Of a stretch of DNA of 64,000 bases, positions 36,286 through 43,305 are shown in pieces. Location: positions 372,001-436,000 of the forward strand of contig NZ_JAMKYL010000001.1 of NCBI RefSeq assembly GCF_027158465.1. Reading direction: 5' to 3'. Every line of letters starts with the position of its first letter. The stretch's first letter is position 1. Position numbers and translations under genes: made by a program. Origin of the DNA: Oxalobacter paeniformigenes. GTDB taxonomy: Bacteria; Pseudomonadota; Gammaproteobacteria; Burkholderiales; Burkholderiaceae_D. The notes below the pieces were generated by a model. The model worked only from the letters and a program-made list of their open reading frames with translations, did not search any database and had not been told where the DNA came from.

Positions 36286-37932
36286 TCAGCCGGCGATGGC
36301 CGGTTCGGTATCGGGCTTGTCACGGAAAGCGTCCGCGTCGATGCCGAGTTTTTTCAGCCGTGCCAGCAGGGTGGTGCGTTTCAGTCCGAGCATCGCGGCC
36401 GCACCGGATTTTCCGCCGATCTGTCCGCCGGTGGCGCGAAGGGCGGCGATGATGGCATCGCGGTCTGTCGGCGGTACGGCAGGCGCTGCGGGAGCCGGTG
36501 GGGGTTCCGTGACGCAGATCGCCGATGGCATGGATGACGTGGTGAAGTTGAGCAGCGTCTCCGGCGTGAGGTTCAGTACCGGGCTGTCGCCGGTGAGAAT
36601 GACGGCGCGTTCCATGACGTTTTCGAGTTCGCGGATATTGCCGGGCCATGGCAGGCGGGTCATCATGGCCAGGGTTTCGCGGGGGATCGTCGTGATGTGA
36701 CGTTTCATCTGGCCGGCGTATTTGCGCACGAAGAATTTGGCCAGAAGCGGAATGTCTCCGGCCCGTTCGCGAAGCGGCGGAATCGTGATCGGAAAGACGT
36801 TGAGACGGTAAAAAAGGTCGCTGCGGAAAGTCTTGTCCTCGACCTTGCGTGCCAGATTGCAGTTCGTCGCGGCGATACAGCGGACATCGACGGGAATGAC
36901 GCCGGTACTGCCCAAACGGCGGATCTGGTGTTCCTGAAGGACGCTTAGCAGTTTCGGTTGCAAGTCGAGCGGCATGTCGCCGATTTCATCGAGGAACAGG
37001 GTGCTTTTGTCGGCCAGTTCGAAATGCCCGATGCGCCGGTTCATCGCGCCGGTAAACGCGCCTTTTTCATGACCGAACAATTCGCTTTCCATCAGTTCGG
37101 ACGGAATGGCCGTGCAATTCATCTTGATCATTTCGCGGTCACGACGGTCGGACATGTTGTGGATGGTCTGGGCGACCAGTCCCTTGCCGGTACCGGTTTC
37201 TCCCTGAAGCAGGACGGTCGCGTTGCTGGATGCGACGATTTCGATCTGCTTGAGAATGGCATGGATCGCCGGGCTGTCGCCGATGACATCATGCAAGGCA
37301 CTGGGGTGACCGTTTCCGGAAAGGACGTTTTCATCCGTCATGGGATTGCCGTGTCCGGACAAATCACCGCCGTTTCTGGACTGGATGACGTCCAGCGCGC
37401 CGGAAAGCCGCAGGGCGACGCGGGCGAGCAGTTCCATGATGTCCGGCGAAAAGCGCGAATGCCGGAAACTGCCGATCGCCAGCGATCCGAGCAAAATGCC
37501 GTTGGCGACCAGCGGAATATGAAGCAATACCTGAAGTCCCTGCTGGAGCAGTGCATCGATAAAAGGGTATTTGCCCGTGTTTTCAACCATGACCTGACGG
37601 TTGAACAGGATGGTTTCATGGTTTTGCAGCGCTTTTCCCAGCGTCGAGGCATGCAATGATTTACTGACGTTGCTGTATGAGCGGTGATTTTGCCGGTCAT
37701 ACGTGACGGAATGGGTATTGAGCCGGATCGCTTCCGGATCGTATATTTCCAGGCTGATGTAGTCGAGTCCGAAGAATGCATGCAGATAATCGGCGGTTTC
37801 GCTGGCCAGATGCGGAATGTCACGAACGGCCATCACGGCGTCTGTCAGATCAGCCAGAAAATGGAAATAGTCGTGATCGTGAGGGTCATCCATACTGTAT
37901 AAACCGTTACGACGGCTGGGAAATGCTGTCAT
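36286..37932 (-). CDS. Sigma-54-dependent activator with GAF sensor (FhlA/NorR-like)
   Basis: A 548-residue enhancer-binding protein. Residues 25-185 form a GAF-type sensor. Residues 215-450 are the AAA+ domain, with Walker A GETGTGKG, the sigma-54 contact loop GAFTGA (ELFGHEKGAFTGAMNRRIGH), Walker B STLFLDEIGD and the arginine region SDLFYRLNVFPITIPPLRER. An Ala/Pro-rich linker and a Fis-type HTH (GKSGAAAMLGLKRTTLLARL) end the protein. All residues needed to drive sigma-54 promoters are present. No receiver domain exists, so a small ligand or metal centre bound by the GAF domain should control it. It sits just downstream of the OFA transporter, which itself has a sigma-54-like promoter. Confidence 0.9.
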   Translation of the reverse strand: MTAFPSRRNGLYSMDDPHDHDYFHFLADLTDAVMAVRDIPHLASETADYLHAFFGLDYISLEIYDPEAIRLNTHSVTYDRQNHRSYSNVSKSLHASTLGKALQNHETILFNRQVMVENTGKYPFIDALLQQGLQVLLHIPLVANGILLGSLAIGSFRHSRFSPDIMELLARVALRLSGALDVIQSRNGGDLSGHGNPMTDENVLSGNGHPSALHDVIGDSPAIHAILKQIEIVASSNATVLLQGETGTGKGLVAQTIHNMSDRRDREMIKMNCTAIPSELMESELFGHEKGAFTGAMNRRIGHFELADKSTLFLDEIGDMPLDLQPKLLSVLQEHQIRRLGSTGVIPVDVRCIAATNCNLARKVEDKTFRSDLFYRLNVFPITIPPLRERAGDIPLLAKFFVRKYAGQMKRHITTIPRETLAMMTRLPWPGNIRELENVMERAVILTGDSPVLNLTPETLLNFTTSSMPSAICVTEPPPAPAAPAVPPTDRDAIIAALRATGGQIGGKSGAAAMLGLKRTTLLARLKKLGIDADAFRDKPDTEPAIAG

Positions 37933-38201
37933 GTCCTGAGCGTTCCTTATGGATTACCGGAAGCAGGTTGCAGCCAGACAGGTCAGGTTGTCCAGTATGA
38001 TGGAGCGATGCCTGTATCGGTGGGACTCTGTTTTCGATAGGATGAAATATGTTGTGATATGCATAATTGATATTTTACCATATGTTTTGGATTTCCTGTG
38101 ATGCAAAGGTTCTTTTTTTACAAAGGCTTTTTGCGGAAAGAGGAAAAGGGCTGATGCGGGGTGTGCCTTGGCGGTATGGAGCGGACTGGCGGGGCAGGAA
38201 C
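37933..38201. other. Non-coding gap between activator and transporter
   Basis: No gene is supported here. The part nearest 38040-38110 is AT-rich and probably holds the activator's promoter on the minus strand (for example TAAAAT about 150 bases before its start), but no clear -35 box is visible. Confidence 0.4.
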
Positions 38202-38235
38202 AAAAAAAACGGCAATACGTTTGTATTGCCGTTTT
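38202..38235 (-). terminator. Terminator of the OFA transporter gene
   Basis: AAAACGGCAATAC and GTATTGCCGTTTT form a perfect 13-base stem around a four-base loop. On the minus strand the stem runs into eight T residues. It begins 47 bases beyond the transporter stop. Confidence 0.92.
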
Positions 38236-38281
38236 GAAGTTTTTGGGAGCGGGAAAGTGGTTTCCCGTCTCCGTCAGAGGA

Positions 38282-39571
38282 TTACTTGGCTGCTGCGGCA
38301 GCTGCTGCTTCCTGAGCTTCGATTTCCTTGTTGTTGTTTTCGATGAAGCGTCTGCGCCATGGTTTCAGGACGAAGAACGACAACAGCGAGCAGGTGGCAG
38401 CGATACATGCCGACAGAATGAAGGTACGGTTCCAGTTACCGCCTTTAGCCAGACCGGCAGCCAGCGGAACGAGCAGGGAAGAAGTACCTTTTGCGGTGTA
38501 CAGCGTACCAGCGTTACCGGCTGCGAACTTCGAACCGAACGTGTCGGCACACATGGATGGGAACAGCGAGAAGATTTCACCCCAGCATGCGAACGTCATA
38601 GCAGCGAAGAACATGAAGCCGAGTGGCTGACGACCCCAGAAGACCAGACCCAGCAGAGCCAGAGCTTCACCGCCGAAGACGACGAGCATCAGGTTTTCAC
38701 GGCCGAAGTGGTCGGAGAGGTAACCCATGATAGGACGGGTTGCACCGTTACAGATATTGTCGATAGACATTGCCATCGTCAACAGTGGCAGGGTAACGCC
38801 CAGGCAGGTGACCGGGATCTTGTCGAGACCGTAGTCGCGGGAAACCGGGCCGAAGGATGCCGTTGCCATAATACCGCCGGAAGCAACACCGACGAAGCAG
38901 ATGTAGATGAGCCAGAACAGAGGTTCGCGCAGCATCTGGGTCTGGGAATAGTTCTTCTTGGAAGAAATGACCTTCGGAATGGCTTTCGTTCCCGGTGGCA
39001 GTTTTGCACGAGGCATGAACAGTGCGCAAGCGGTAATGATAACGCCCTGGATGATACCGAAGACGAAGAATGCCTGTTCATAGCCGGAGCTGTTGATCAT
39101 GTTTGCAACCGGAATAACGGTAACTGCAGCACCAGCACCGAAACCGGCAGCGGTTGCACCGGCAGCCAGACCACGTTTGTCCGGGAACCATTTCAGGGAG
39201 TTACCGGAACAGGTACCGTAAACAGCACCGGCGCCAGCACCCGTCAGAACCTGTGCGAAATACAGGAAGCCCAGGTTGGAAGCGTAGGAACAGAGAATCC
39301 AGCCGATGGTACTCAGAATAGCACCGAAGATAATGACCGGACGCGGACCGAATTTATCGACGCCCCATCCTTCCAGAGGAACCAGCCAGGTTTCAAAGAA
39401 CAGGAAGATGGTGAACGACAACTGAATGGCCGTACGGGCCCAGTGATATTTGTCTTCAATCGGCGCAACGAACAACGTCCAGCCATACTGGCAGTTCGCG
39501 ATCGTTGCCATACAGATGATACCAAGAGCTAGCTGCACCCACCGATTTGGGTACTTTTCTTGTGTAGCCAT
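38282..39571 (-). CDS. OFA-family MFS transporter (oxalate/formate antiporter-like)
   Basis: A 429-residue major facilitator protein with 12 predicted membrane helices, of the oxalate:formate antiporter (OFA) family. Signatures are WTLFVAPIEDKYHW, GPRPVIIFGAIL, GAGAGAVYGTCSGNSLKWFP then DKRGLAAGATAAGFGAG, and NGATRPIMGYLSDHFGRE. OxlT of Oxalobacter formigenes binds oxalate with Arg272 and Lys355. The matching positions here are kept as Arg279 (NGATRP) and Lys361 (YTAKGTSS), so a dicarboxylate such as oxalate is plausible, although the protein is clearly not OxlT itself. The C-terminus is an Ala-rich tail. The ribosome binding site is TTAGGAGAG. A long leader with a hairpin (39599-39635) and a sigma-54-like promoter precede it. 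Confidence 0.88.
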   Translation of the reverse strand: MATQEKYPNRWVQLALGIICMATIANCQYGWTLFVAPIEDKYHWARTAIQLSFTIFLFFETWLVPLEGWGVDKFGPRPVIIFGAILSTIGWILCSYASNLGFLYFAQVLTGAGAGAVYGTCSGNSLKWFPDKRGLAAGATAAGFGAGAAVTVIPVANMINSSGYEQAFFVFGIIQGVIITACALFMPRAKLPPGTKAIPKVISSKKNYSQTQMLREPLFWLIYICFVGVASGGIMATASFGPVSRDYGLDKIPVTCLGVTLPLLTMAMSIDNICNGATRPIMGYLSDHFGRENLMLVVFGGEALALLGLVFWGRQPLGFMFFAAMTFACWGEIFSLFPSMCADTFGSKFAAGNAGTLYTAKGTSSLLVPLAAGLAKGGNWNRTFILSACIAATCSLLSFFVLKPWRRRFIENNNKEIEAQEAAAAAAAK

Positions 39572-39704
39572 AGATCTACTCTCCTAAATCTAACTTTCCA
39601 GAAAGGAAATACTTTTCTGCAAACACGCCTTCTGGTTTGCCATAGAAGAAAACATGTCTGACAGTACCGCTCTTTGCAAAAGAAACAAAGATCGGACTGT
39701 ATTC

Positions 39705-39720
39705 TGCATTTTTTGTGCCA
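39705..39720 (-). promoter_or_regulatory. Sigma-54-like promoter for the OFA transporter
   Basis: On the minus strand the sequence is TGGCACAAAAAATGCA. The consensus is TGGCAC-N5-TTGCA. The -24 half is exact, the -12 half has one mismatch (ATGCA), and the essential GG and GC are exactly 12 bases apart. Transcription would start near 39694, giving a leader of about 120 bases. A sigma-54 activator gene lies immediately downstream of the transporter, which supports the assignment. Confidence 0.65.
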
Positions 39721-39755
39721 GCTCAAGGGTGGGGGCGGAAAAATGCTGGCGAATT

Positions 39756-39769
39756 TTGACCTTGGTCAA
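39756..39769. promoter_or_regulatory. Dyad between divergent sigma-54-like promoters
   Basis: TTGACCTTGGTCAA is a perfect inverted repeat (TTGACC/GGTCAA) with a two-base centre. It lies between the minus-strand promoter (39705-39720) and the plus-strand candidate (39784-39799), centred about 68 and 48 bases from the expected start sites. It could be the binding site for the sigma-54 activator or another dimeric regulator. Confidence 0.5.
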
Positions 39770-39783
39770 GAGTGCTGAAAAAT

Positions 39784-39799
39784 TGGCATGGAATATGCA
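39784..39799 (+). promoter_or_regulatory. Second, divergent sigma-54-like promoter
   Basis: TGGCATGGAATATGCA keeps the GG and GC at the required 12-base spacing and resembles the minus-strand element, with T instead of C at the last base of the -24 box. It points toward a predicted 70-base RNA. It is weaker than the first because the motif is also partly self-complementary (GCAT-N5-ATGC). Confidence 0.42.
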
Positions 39800-39809
39800 T
39801 CATGAAGAT

Positions 39810-39879
39810 CGGACTGAGATATCAGATCTATTCTCTTTTTTCGAGAGGACTCGCCGAACGGGAGTCCTCTCTTTTTTTT
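39810..39879 (+). ncRNA. Predicted small RNA divergent from the OFA transporter
   Basis: A start near 39810 is expected from the plus-strand sigma-54-like element, and a textbook terminator ends at 39879, so the product would be about 70 bases. No open frame with a ribosome binding site is present, and no plus-strand gene follows for over 6 kb of opposite-strand genes. The 5' part carries a short CTGA/TCAG hairpin followed by the unpaired TTCTCTTTTTTC region before the terminator. No known family is recognised. The existence of an RNA is inferred from promoter plus terminator. Confidence 0.42.
39843..39879 (+). terminator. Strong intrinsic terminator without an upstream gene
   Basis: GAGAGGACTC (39843-39852) pairs perfectly with GAGTCCTCTC (39862-39871), followed by eight T residues. 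It can only serve plus-strand transcription, where no protein gene lies upstream; this is the main evidence for the small RNA. Confidence 0.88.
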
Positions 39880-40760
39880 GTATTGTTCCCGCCGGAAATA
39901 TCTGATGGATGACTGACAGGGGGCGGTCTTTTTTTTCGTTAAAAAACAGGATGTTCCTTTTGCAGCCTGTTGTCAATATGTATGCGCCTTTTCCGGGCTT
40001 CGCGCACCGGTTTCTCTCTGTGGCGCAGCCTCTTTCGGCGGGTGTCGGACGTGGTGGAAAGCGGGTGGTTTTGTCAGGAATCGCCTTTTTTCTTTTGGCC
40101 GTCTTTCGCCCAGGCTGGTGAGGTTTCCCCTGTATTGCCGGTGTCTTTCAGGTGTCAAATTGCTGTTTTTGGTGTCATTGACGTGTCAATTGTCACGTCA
40201 ATGACACCAAATTAACGCTTTTTGACAGTTGAAAAACGTGCTGGCGCTGCCATGAGTGCGGCGGGTCGGGGATGGATGCGGTCGTTTTCGAAGTTTTTCT
40301 GTAACTTTCTGTAACAACGAAACGGTTGCATGAATGACCGGTTCGGTATCGATGCCACGATAAATAGGGGGTGAGGTTCGCCGATTTCCGTCAATTTTAT
40401 CGAATCTGGCGGTGTCTTGGTGCCGTCGATATGGCGGTGCTTCTGATGTCGGTGCCGTCACGATAGGCGGGTGTCCTGATTGTATCTGTGATGGTATGAC
40501 CGGGTATGCTATTGGCGGGGCGATGTCGTGATACGGTGGGGAATGGCGGGTGCTTGTCGCTTGCGCGTGTGGACTGTGGCGGACGGCTCGGATGCTGTCG
40601 CCCGTGGCAATGGTGATGTCCTGATGACCTGTCGTGTCGTGACGCTCCGGATGGAGTGCCGATTTCGGCGGGATGTGCCGGTGTGTGCCAGTATATTGTG
40701 CGACTGTCCGGAATCAGGCGGTTTTCAGGGGGGGGCGATGGGGAAGCGGATGGGGAAAAT
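39880..40760. other. Long intergenic region containing a 44-base palindrome
   Basis: About 880 bases without a credible gene, between the OFA/sRNA unit and the porin. Short frames here lack ribosome binding sites. The sequence contains the palindrome at 40168-40211 and scattered GGTGTC and GGTGCCGTC repeats (for example 40140, 40151, 40171 and around 40420-40460). Confidence 0.5.
40168..40211. repeat. Near-perfect 44-base palindrome
   Basis: Positions 40168-40185 are the exact reverse complement of 40194-40211 (18 bases, key words TTTGGTGTCATTGACGTG). The centre CAATTG is also palindromic, leaving a single mismatched pair (40186/40193). Nested TTGACGTGTCAA-type half-sites occur inside. No T run follows on either strand, so it is not a normal terminator. 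A cruciform or multi-site operator is more likely. Confidence 0.75.
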
Positions 40761-40792
40761 CGGGGAAACAGGGGATGGCGTCTGTTTCCCCG
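40761..40792 (-). terminator. Hairpin after the porin gene
   Basis: CGGGGAAACA pairs with TGTTTCCCCG over ten bases with a 12-base loop. On the minus strand it is followed by GATTTTCC, a weak U tract. It lies 19 bases past the porin stop and probably terminates that gene. Confidence 0.6.
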
Positions 40793-40810
40793 GTCAGGGA
40801 AGGCGGGTGA

Positions 40811-41914
40811 TCAGAAACGATGGGCAATACCCAGCTGGACGCCGGTGACGGAGTCGTCGGCGACATGGTTGCTGTTGTAGATTTCACCGACGAAGTTGTT
40901 GTCGCTGTCGGTGTAGGCGACCATGGCATACAGGCTTGTCCGTTTGGACATGTCGTAGGTGTAGCCTAACGAGTATTTGTTGGCTTTGCCGTCATAGTCG
41001 CCGTGGCTTTCGACTTCGCCGCGGTTGTACGAGAATTTGACGGTGTGCGGTCCGGTATTGTATTGCAGACCGACGAGCCAGTCTTTCTGGTCGATGTTCA
41101 TGTCGGCGATGCCCAGGGCGCGTGCCGCCGCGCGTTCGACGGTGGTGTCCTGATAGCCGACGGAAACCTTGAAGCCTTGCCATGTCCATGCGCCACCGAT
41201 GTCCCACAGGCGCGAGTTGTCGGAGTCGGCGATGCGTTCGTAGTTGGCAGTCAGCATCAGGGGGCCGTTATCGTATTTCAGGCCGATGCCGAAGCCGTCG
41301 TTGCCGTAGTCGTCATAGCCGCCCGTATCGTTGCCGTAGATGCCTTCGCCGTTGCCGTGATGAGTGTCATTGCCGAGGGTGTAGCTCAGGTTGAGGCTGA
41401 AGCCTGCCCATGCGGGACTGTCGTAGCGGACGGTGTTGGCGAGTTCTTCGGAGTACAGCAGGTTGTATGCGCCGAAGGATGAGCCGACACCGTAATAGAT
41501 GAACGGGTCGAGTGCACCGAAGTTTTCGATGGCGATGTCGTTGACGCGGCCGAGCCGGAGTGCGCCCCATGTGTCGCTTGAGAGCCCGACGTTGGCGGCT
41601 CCCTGCCAGTCGACGCCGTCTTCACCGTTGTCGGCGCCCTGAAGTTTGTCCAGCGCGTTGTTGCCGGCGATCCGCGTGCCGTTGTTGAGGTTGAATCGCC
41701 GTTCGAGCTGGAAGGTGGCTTTCAGTCCGGAGCCGAGGTCTTCGGTTCCCTTAAAGCCGATGCGGCTGTCTTCATTGCCGCCCATGCGCACGTCTGAGCC
41801 GCTTTCCTTGATGAGGCCGGTATCGACGAGACCGTATATCGTGACGTTGGTCTGGGCGTGTGCCGCGCCTGTGCAGGCGCCGAGTACAGCCAGTGCTATC
41901 AGTGTTTTTTTCAT
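40811..41914 (-). CDS. Outer-membrane general porin (Burkholderiales type)
   Basis: A 367-residue trimeric beta-barrel porin. The signal peptide is MKKTLIALAVLGACTGAAHA, cut before QTNVTIYG, the standard mature start (QTNVTIYGLVDTGLIKESGS) of betaproteobacterial porins. It has the SRIGFKGTEDLGSGLKATFQ strand pair and ends in VQLGIAHRF, with C-terminal Phe as required by the Bam machinery. Loops are rich in Gly, Asp and Asn. The ATG at 41914 is chosen because AGAGGACGAAC precedes it and it starts the signal peptide; the open frame continues upstream to 42124 without meaning. It is monocistronic, with a hairpin behind it. Confidence 0.93.
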   Translation of the reverse strand: MKKTLIALAVLGACTGAAHAQTNVTIYGLVDTGLIKESGSDVRMGGNEDSRIGFKGTEDLGSGLKATFQLERRFNLNNGTRIAGNNALDKLQGADNGEDGVDWQGAANVGLSSDTWGALRLGRVNDIAIENFGALDPFIYYGVGSSFGAYNLLYSEELANTVRYDSPAWAGFSLNLSYTLGNDTHHGNGEGIYGNDTGGYDDYGNDGFGIGLKYDNGPLMLTANYERIADSDNSRLWDIGGAWTWQGFKVSVGYQDTTVERAAARALGIADMNIDQKDWLVGLQYNTGPHTVKFSYNRGEVESHGDYDGKANKYSLGYTYDMSKRTSLYAMVAYTDSDNNFVGEIYNSNHVADDSVTGVQLGIAHRF

Positions 41915-42488
41915 GTTCGTCCTCTTTCGTTTTTTCGTTTTGCTTTTGAAATGCACCATGCCAGGGCGTCGAGGGAAGGTGTCTTTTCCATGGCATCTGC
42001 ATGTGTTTTTATTTAGAAATATGTGGCGGAAGCCGGCAAGTGTCGTGGCGGACTTTTTTCTTTCCGGAAAGTGTTTTGTTGCCAACAAACAACGAATTTT
42101 CGGTTGGCATGAATCATGCAACATATCTTGGTTGCACCTTTGTTTTTTTGTTGTTTAATTTGTTGTTTTTAAACAAAAAAACAGGTTATTCCGATGTGCA
42201 TTGATATGGTGCACGCGGCACCGTGGTGGTGCATCCTTGATAAAACTGGCCTGGATTTTCAGTTTGTTGGCTATAAATGATGAGATAATGAAAAATTTTG
42301 CATTTTTTGATTTTTTGTTTGAAAGGTCATTTTTCGCGTTTTTCTGGGCAGGCCGATTCAGGCAAAGGAAGGATGACGGGGGTGTTCTGCAGTCCGTTAT
42401 GGCGGAATGGATGGGGCAGGAAAGGGGTGGATCGGGCAAAACGGTATCTATGTCATGCCGAAGGACTGGTCATGGTTTGGATTGACGT
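41915..42488. other. AT-rich intergenic region upstream of the porin
   Basis: No gene is supported over about 570 bases. The segment 42120-42330 is very AT-rich with poly-T/poly-A tracts, including a GTTTTTTTGTT/AACAAAAAAAC inverted pair near 42140-42180. A 13-base perfect dyad, GCATGAATCATGC (42107-42119), lies about 200 bases upstream of the porin start. This is where porin regulation should sit. Confidence 0.5.
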
Positions 42489-42516
42489 GTTCCTGCCGGT
42501 GGTGACCGGCAGGAAC
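42489..42516 (-). terminator. Hairpin after the isochorismatase gene
   Basis: GTTCCTGCCGGT pairs perfectly with ACCGGCAGGAAC (12 bases, four-base loop). It lies 31 bases past the gene's stop on the minus strand. The T run is absent, so termination strength is uncertain. Confidence 0.5.
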
Positions 42517-42546
42517 GTGTCGCCGGTGGCTGATTCCGGTAGCGGA

Positions 42547-43083
42547 TCAGCCGAGGGCGTGAATGCTGTCGGTGACGGTCGTGATGTCGCCGAATCCGTA
42601 GAGTGCCAGCTGGTGAACCATTTCGGTTTCCGCTGTGCAGCAGTCCGACAGAATGACGGTACGGATGTTTTCCGCATGGTGTGAAATGGCGGTGAGTCCC
42701 ACGCAGTTTTGGGTCTGCATGCCGCAGAAGAGGGCTTCGCGGATACCCATGTCGGCCAGCAGCGCGTTAAGACCGGTTCCAAAAAAGGCGTCGGTATGAT
42801 GTTTGACGATGACAGGTGCGTCGGGCAGGGCTTCGACCAGCGCAGGATGGAGTTGTACGCCGGGTGTGTCGGGGACGAAGAAGCGGGTGAATCCCAGAGC
42901 CGGATCAACGATGTGCTGGACGATGATGATGGGGATGGCCTGTTTTTTCGCGCGCTCGATGGCGGAAAGGATGTTTCGCAAGGTGTCGTTTGCCTGCCAG
43001 AGCGGCAGCTTGCCCCCTGGAAAGTAATCGTTCTGGACGTCGATGACGATCAGGGCGCGGGACGGGGCAGATGCGGTTTTCAT
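42547..43083 (-). CDS. Isochorismatase-family cysteine hydrolase
   Basis: A 178-residue hydrolase with the Asp-Lys-Cys triad of the isochorismatase/nicotinamidase superfamily: Asp15 (LIVIDVQNDYFPGG), Lys94 (PVIVKHHTDAF) and Cys127 (CGMQTQNCVGLTAISHH), with the expected cis-peptide region before it. The length is short, as in the cysteine-hydrolase branch. It may be a nicotinamidase, but the metal-binding His set of PncA is not evident, so the substrate is left open. It starts 12 bases after the copper ATPase gene with AAAAAGGCACACC upstream, so it is probably in the same operon, an unusual partner. Confidence 0.85.
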   Translation of the reverse strand: MKTASAPSRALIVIDVQNDYFPGGKLPLWQANDTLRNILSAIERAKKQAIPIIIVQHIVDPALGFTRFFVPDTPGVQLHPALVEALPDAPVIVKHHTDAFFGTGLNALLADMGIREALFCGMQTQNCVGLTAISHHAENIRTVILSDCCTAETEMVHQLALYGFGDITTVTDSIHALG

Positions 43084-43095
43084 GGTGTGCCTTTT

Positions 43096-43305
43096 TCAGC
43101 GGATGCCGGTGACTTCGAAGCCTGCTTCGGTGATGGCGCCGGTCAGTGCCTGGTCTGTCACACTGGCTTGGGCCGTCAGGGTGGCGGATTTGCCGGCGAG
43201 ATCGACGGTGACGGCGGAAACGCCCGGAATGGCCTTGAGAGCTTTCTCGACTGAGGCGGCGCAGTGGTTGCAGTTCATGCCTTGTATGCCGATGGTTTTT
43301 TGCAT
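43096..43305 (-). other. Internal start that would yield a separate CopZ-like chaperone
   Basis: Within copA, ATG at 43305-43303 is in frame (codon 792) and is preceded by AAAGGAAACACACC, a good ribosome binding site. Starting there gives a 69-residue HMA protein with the CopZ metal motif MNCNHC. Both a fused and a free form are therefore possible from one gene. Confidence 0.5.

Noticed and set aside
38168..39532. A 454-codon plus-strand frame opposite the OFA transporter
   Set aside because: Repetitive Gln/Gly/Thr/Glu content mirrors antisense of a membrane protein; the minus-strand product is a clear MFS transporter.
42105..42120. Third sigma-54 promoter
   Set aside because: Spacing fits, but the element is a perfect dyad with no plus-strand unit behind it, so it is kept only as an operator candidate.
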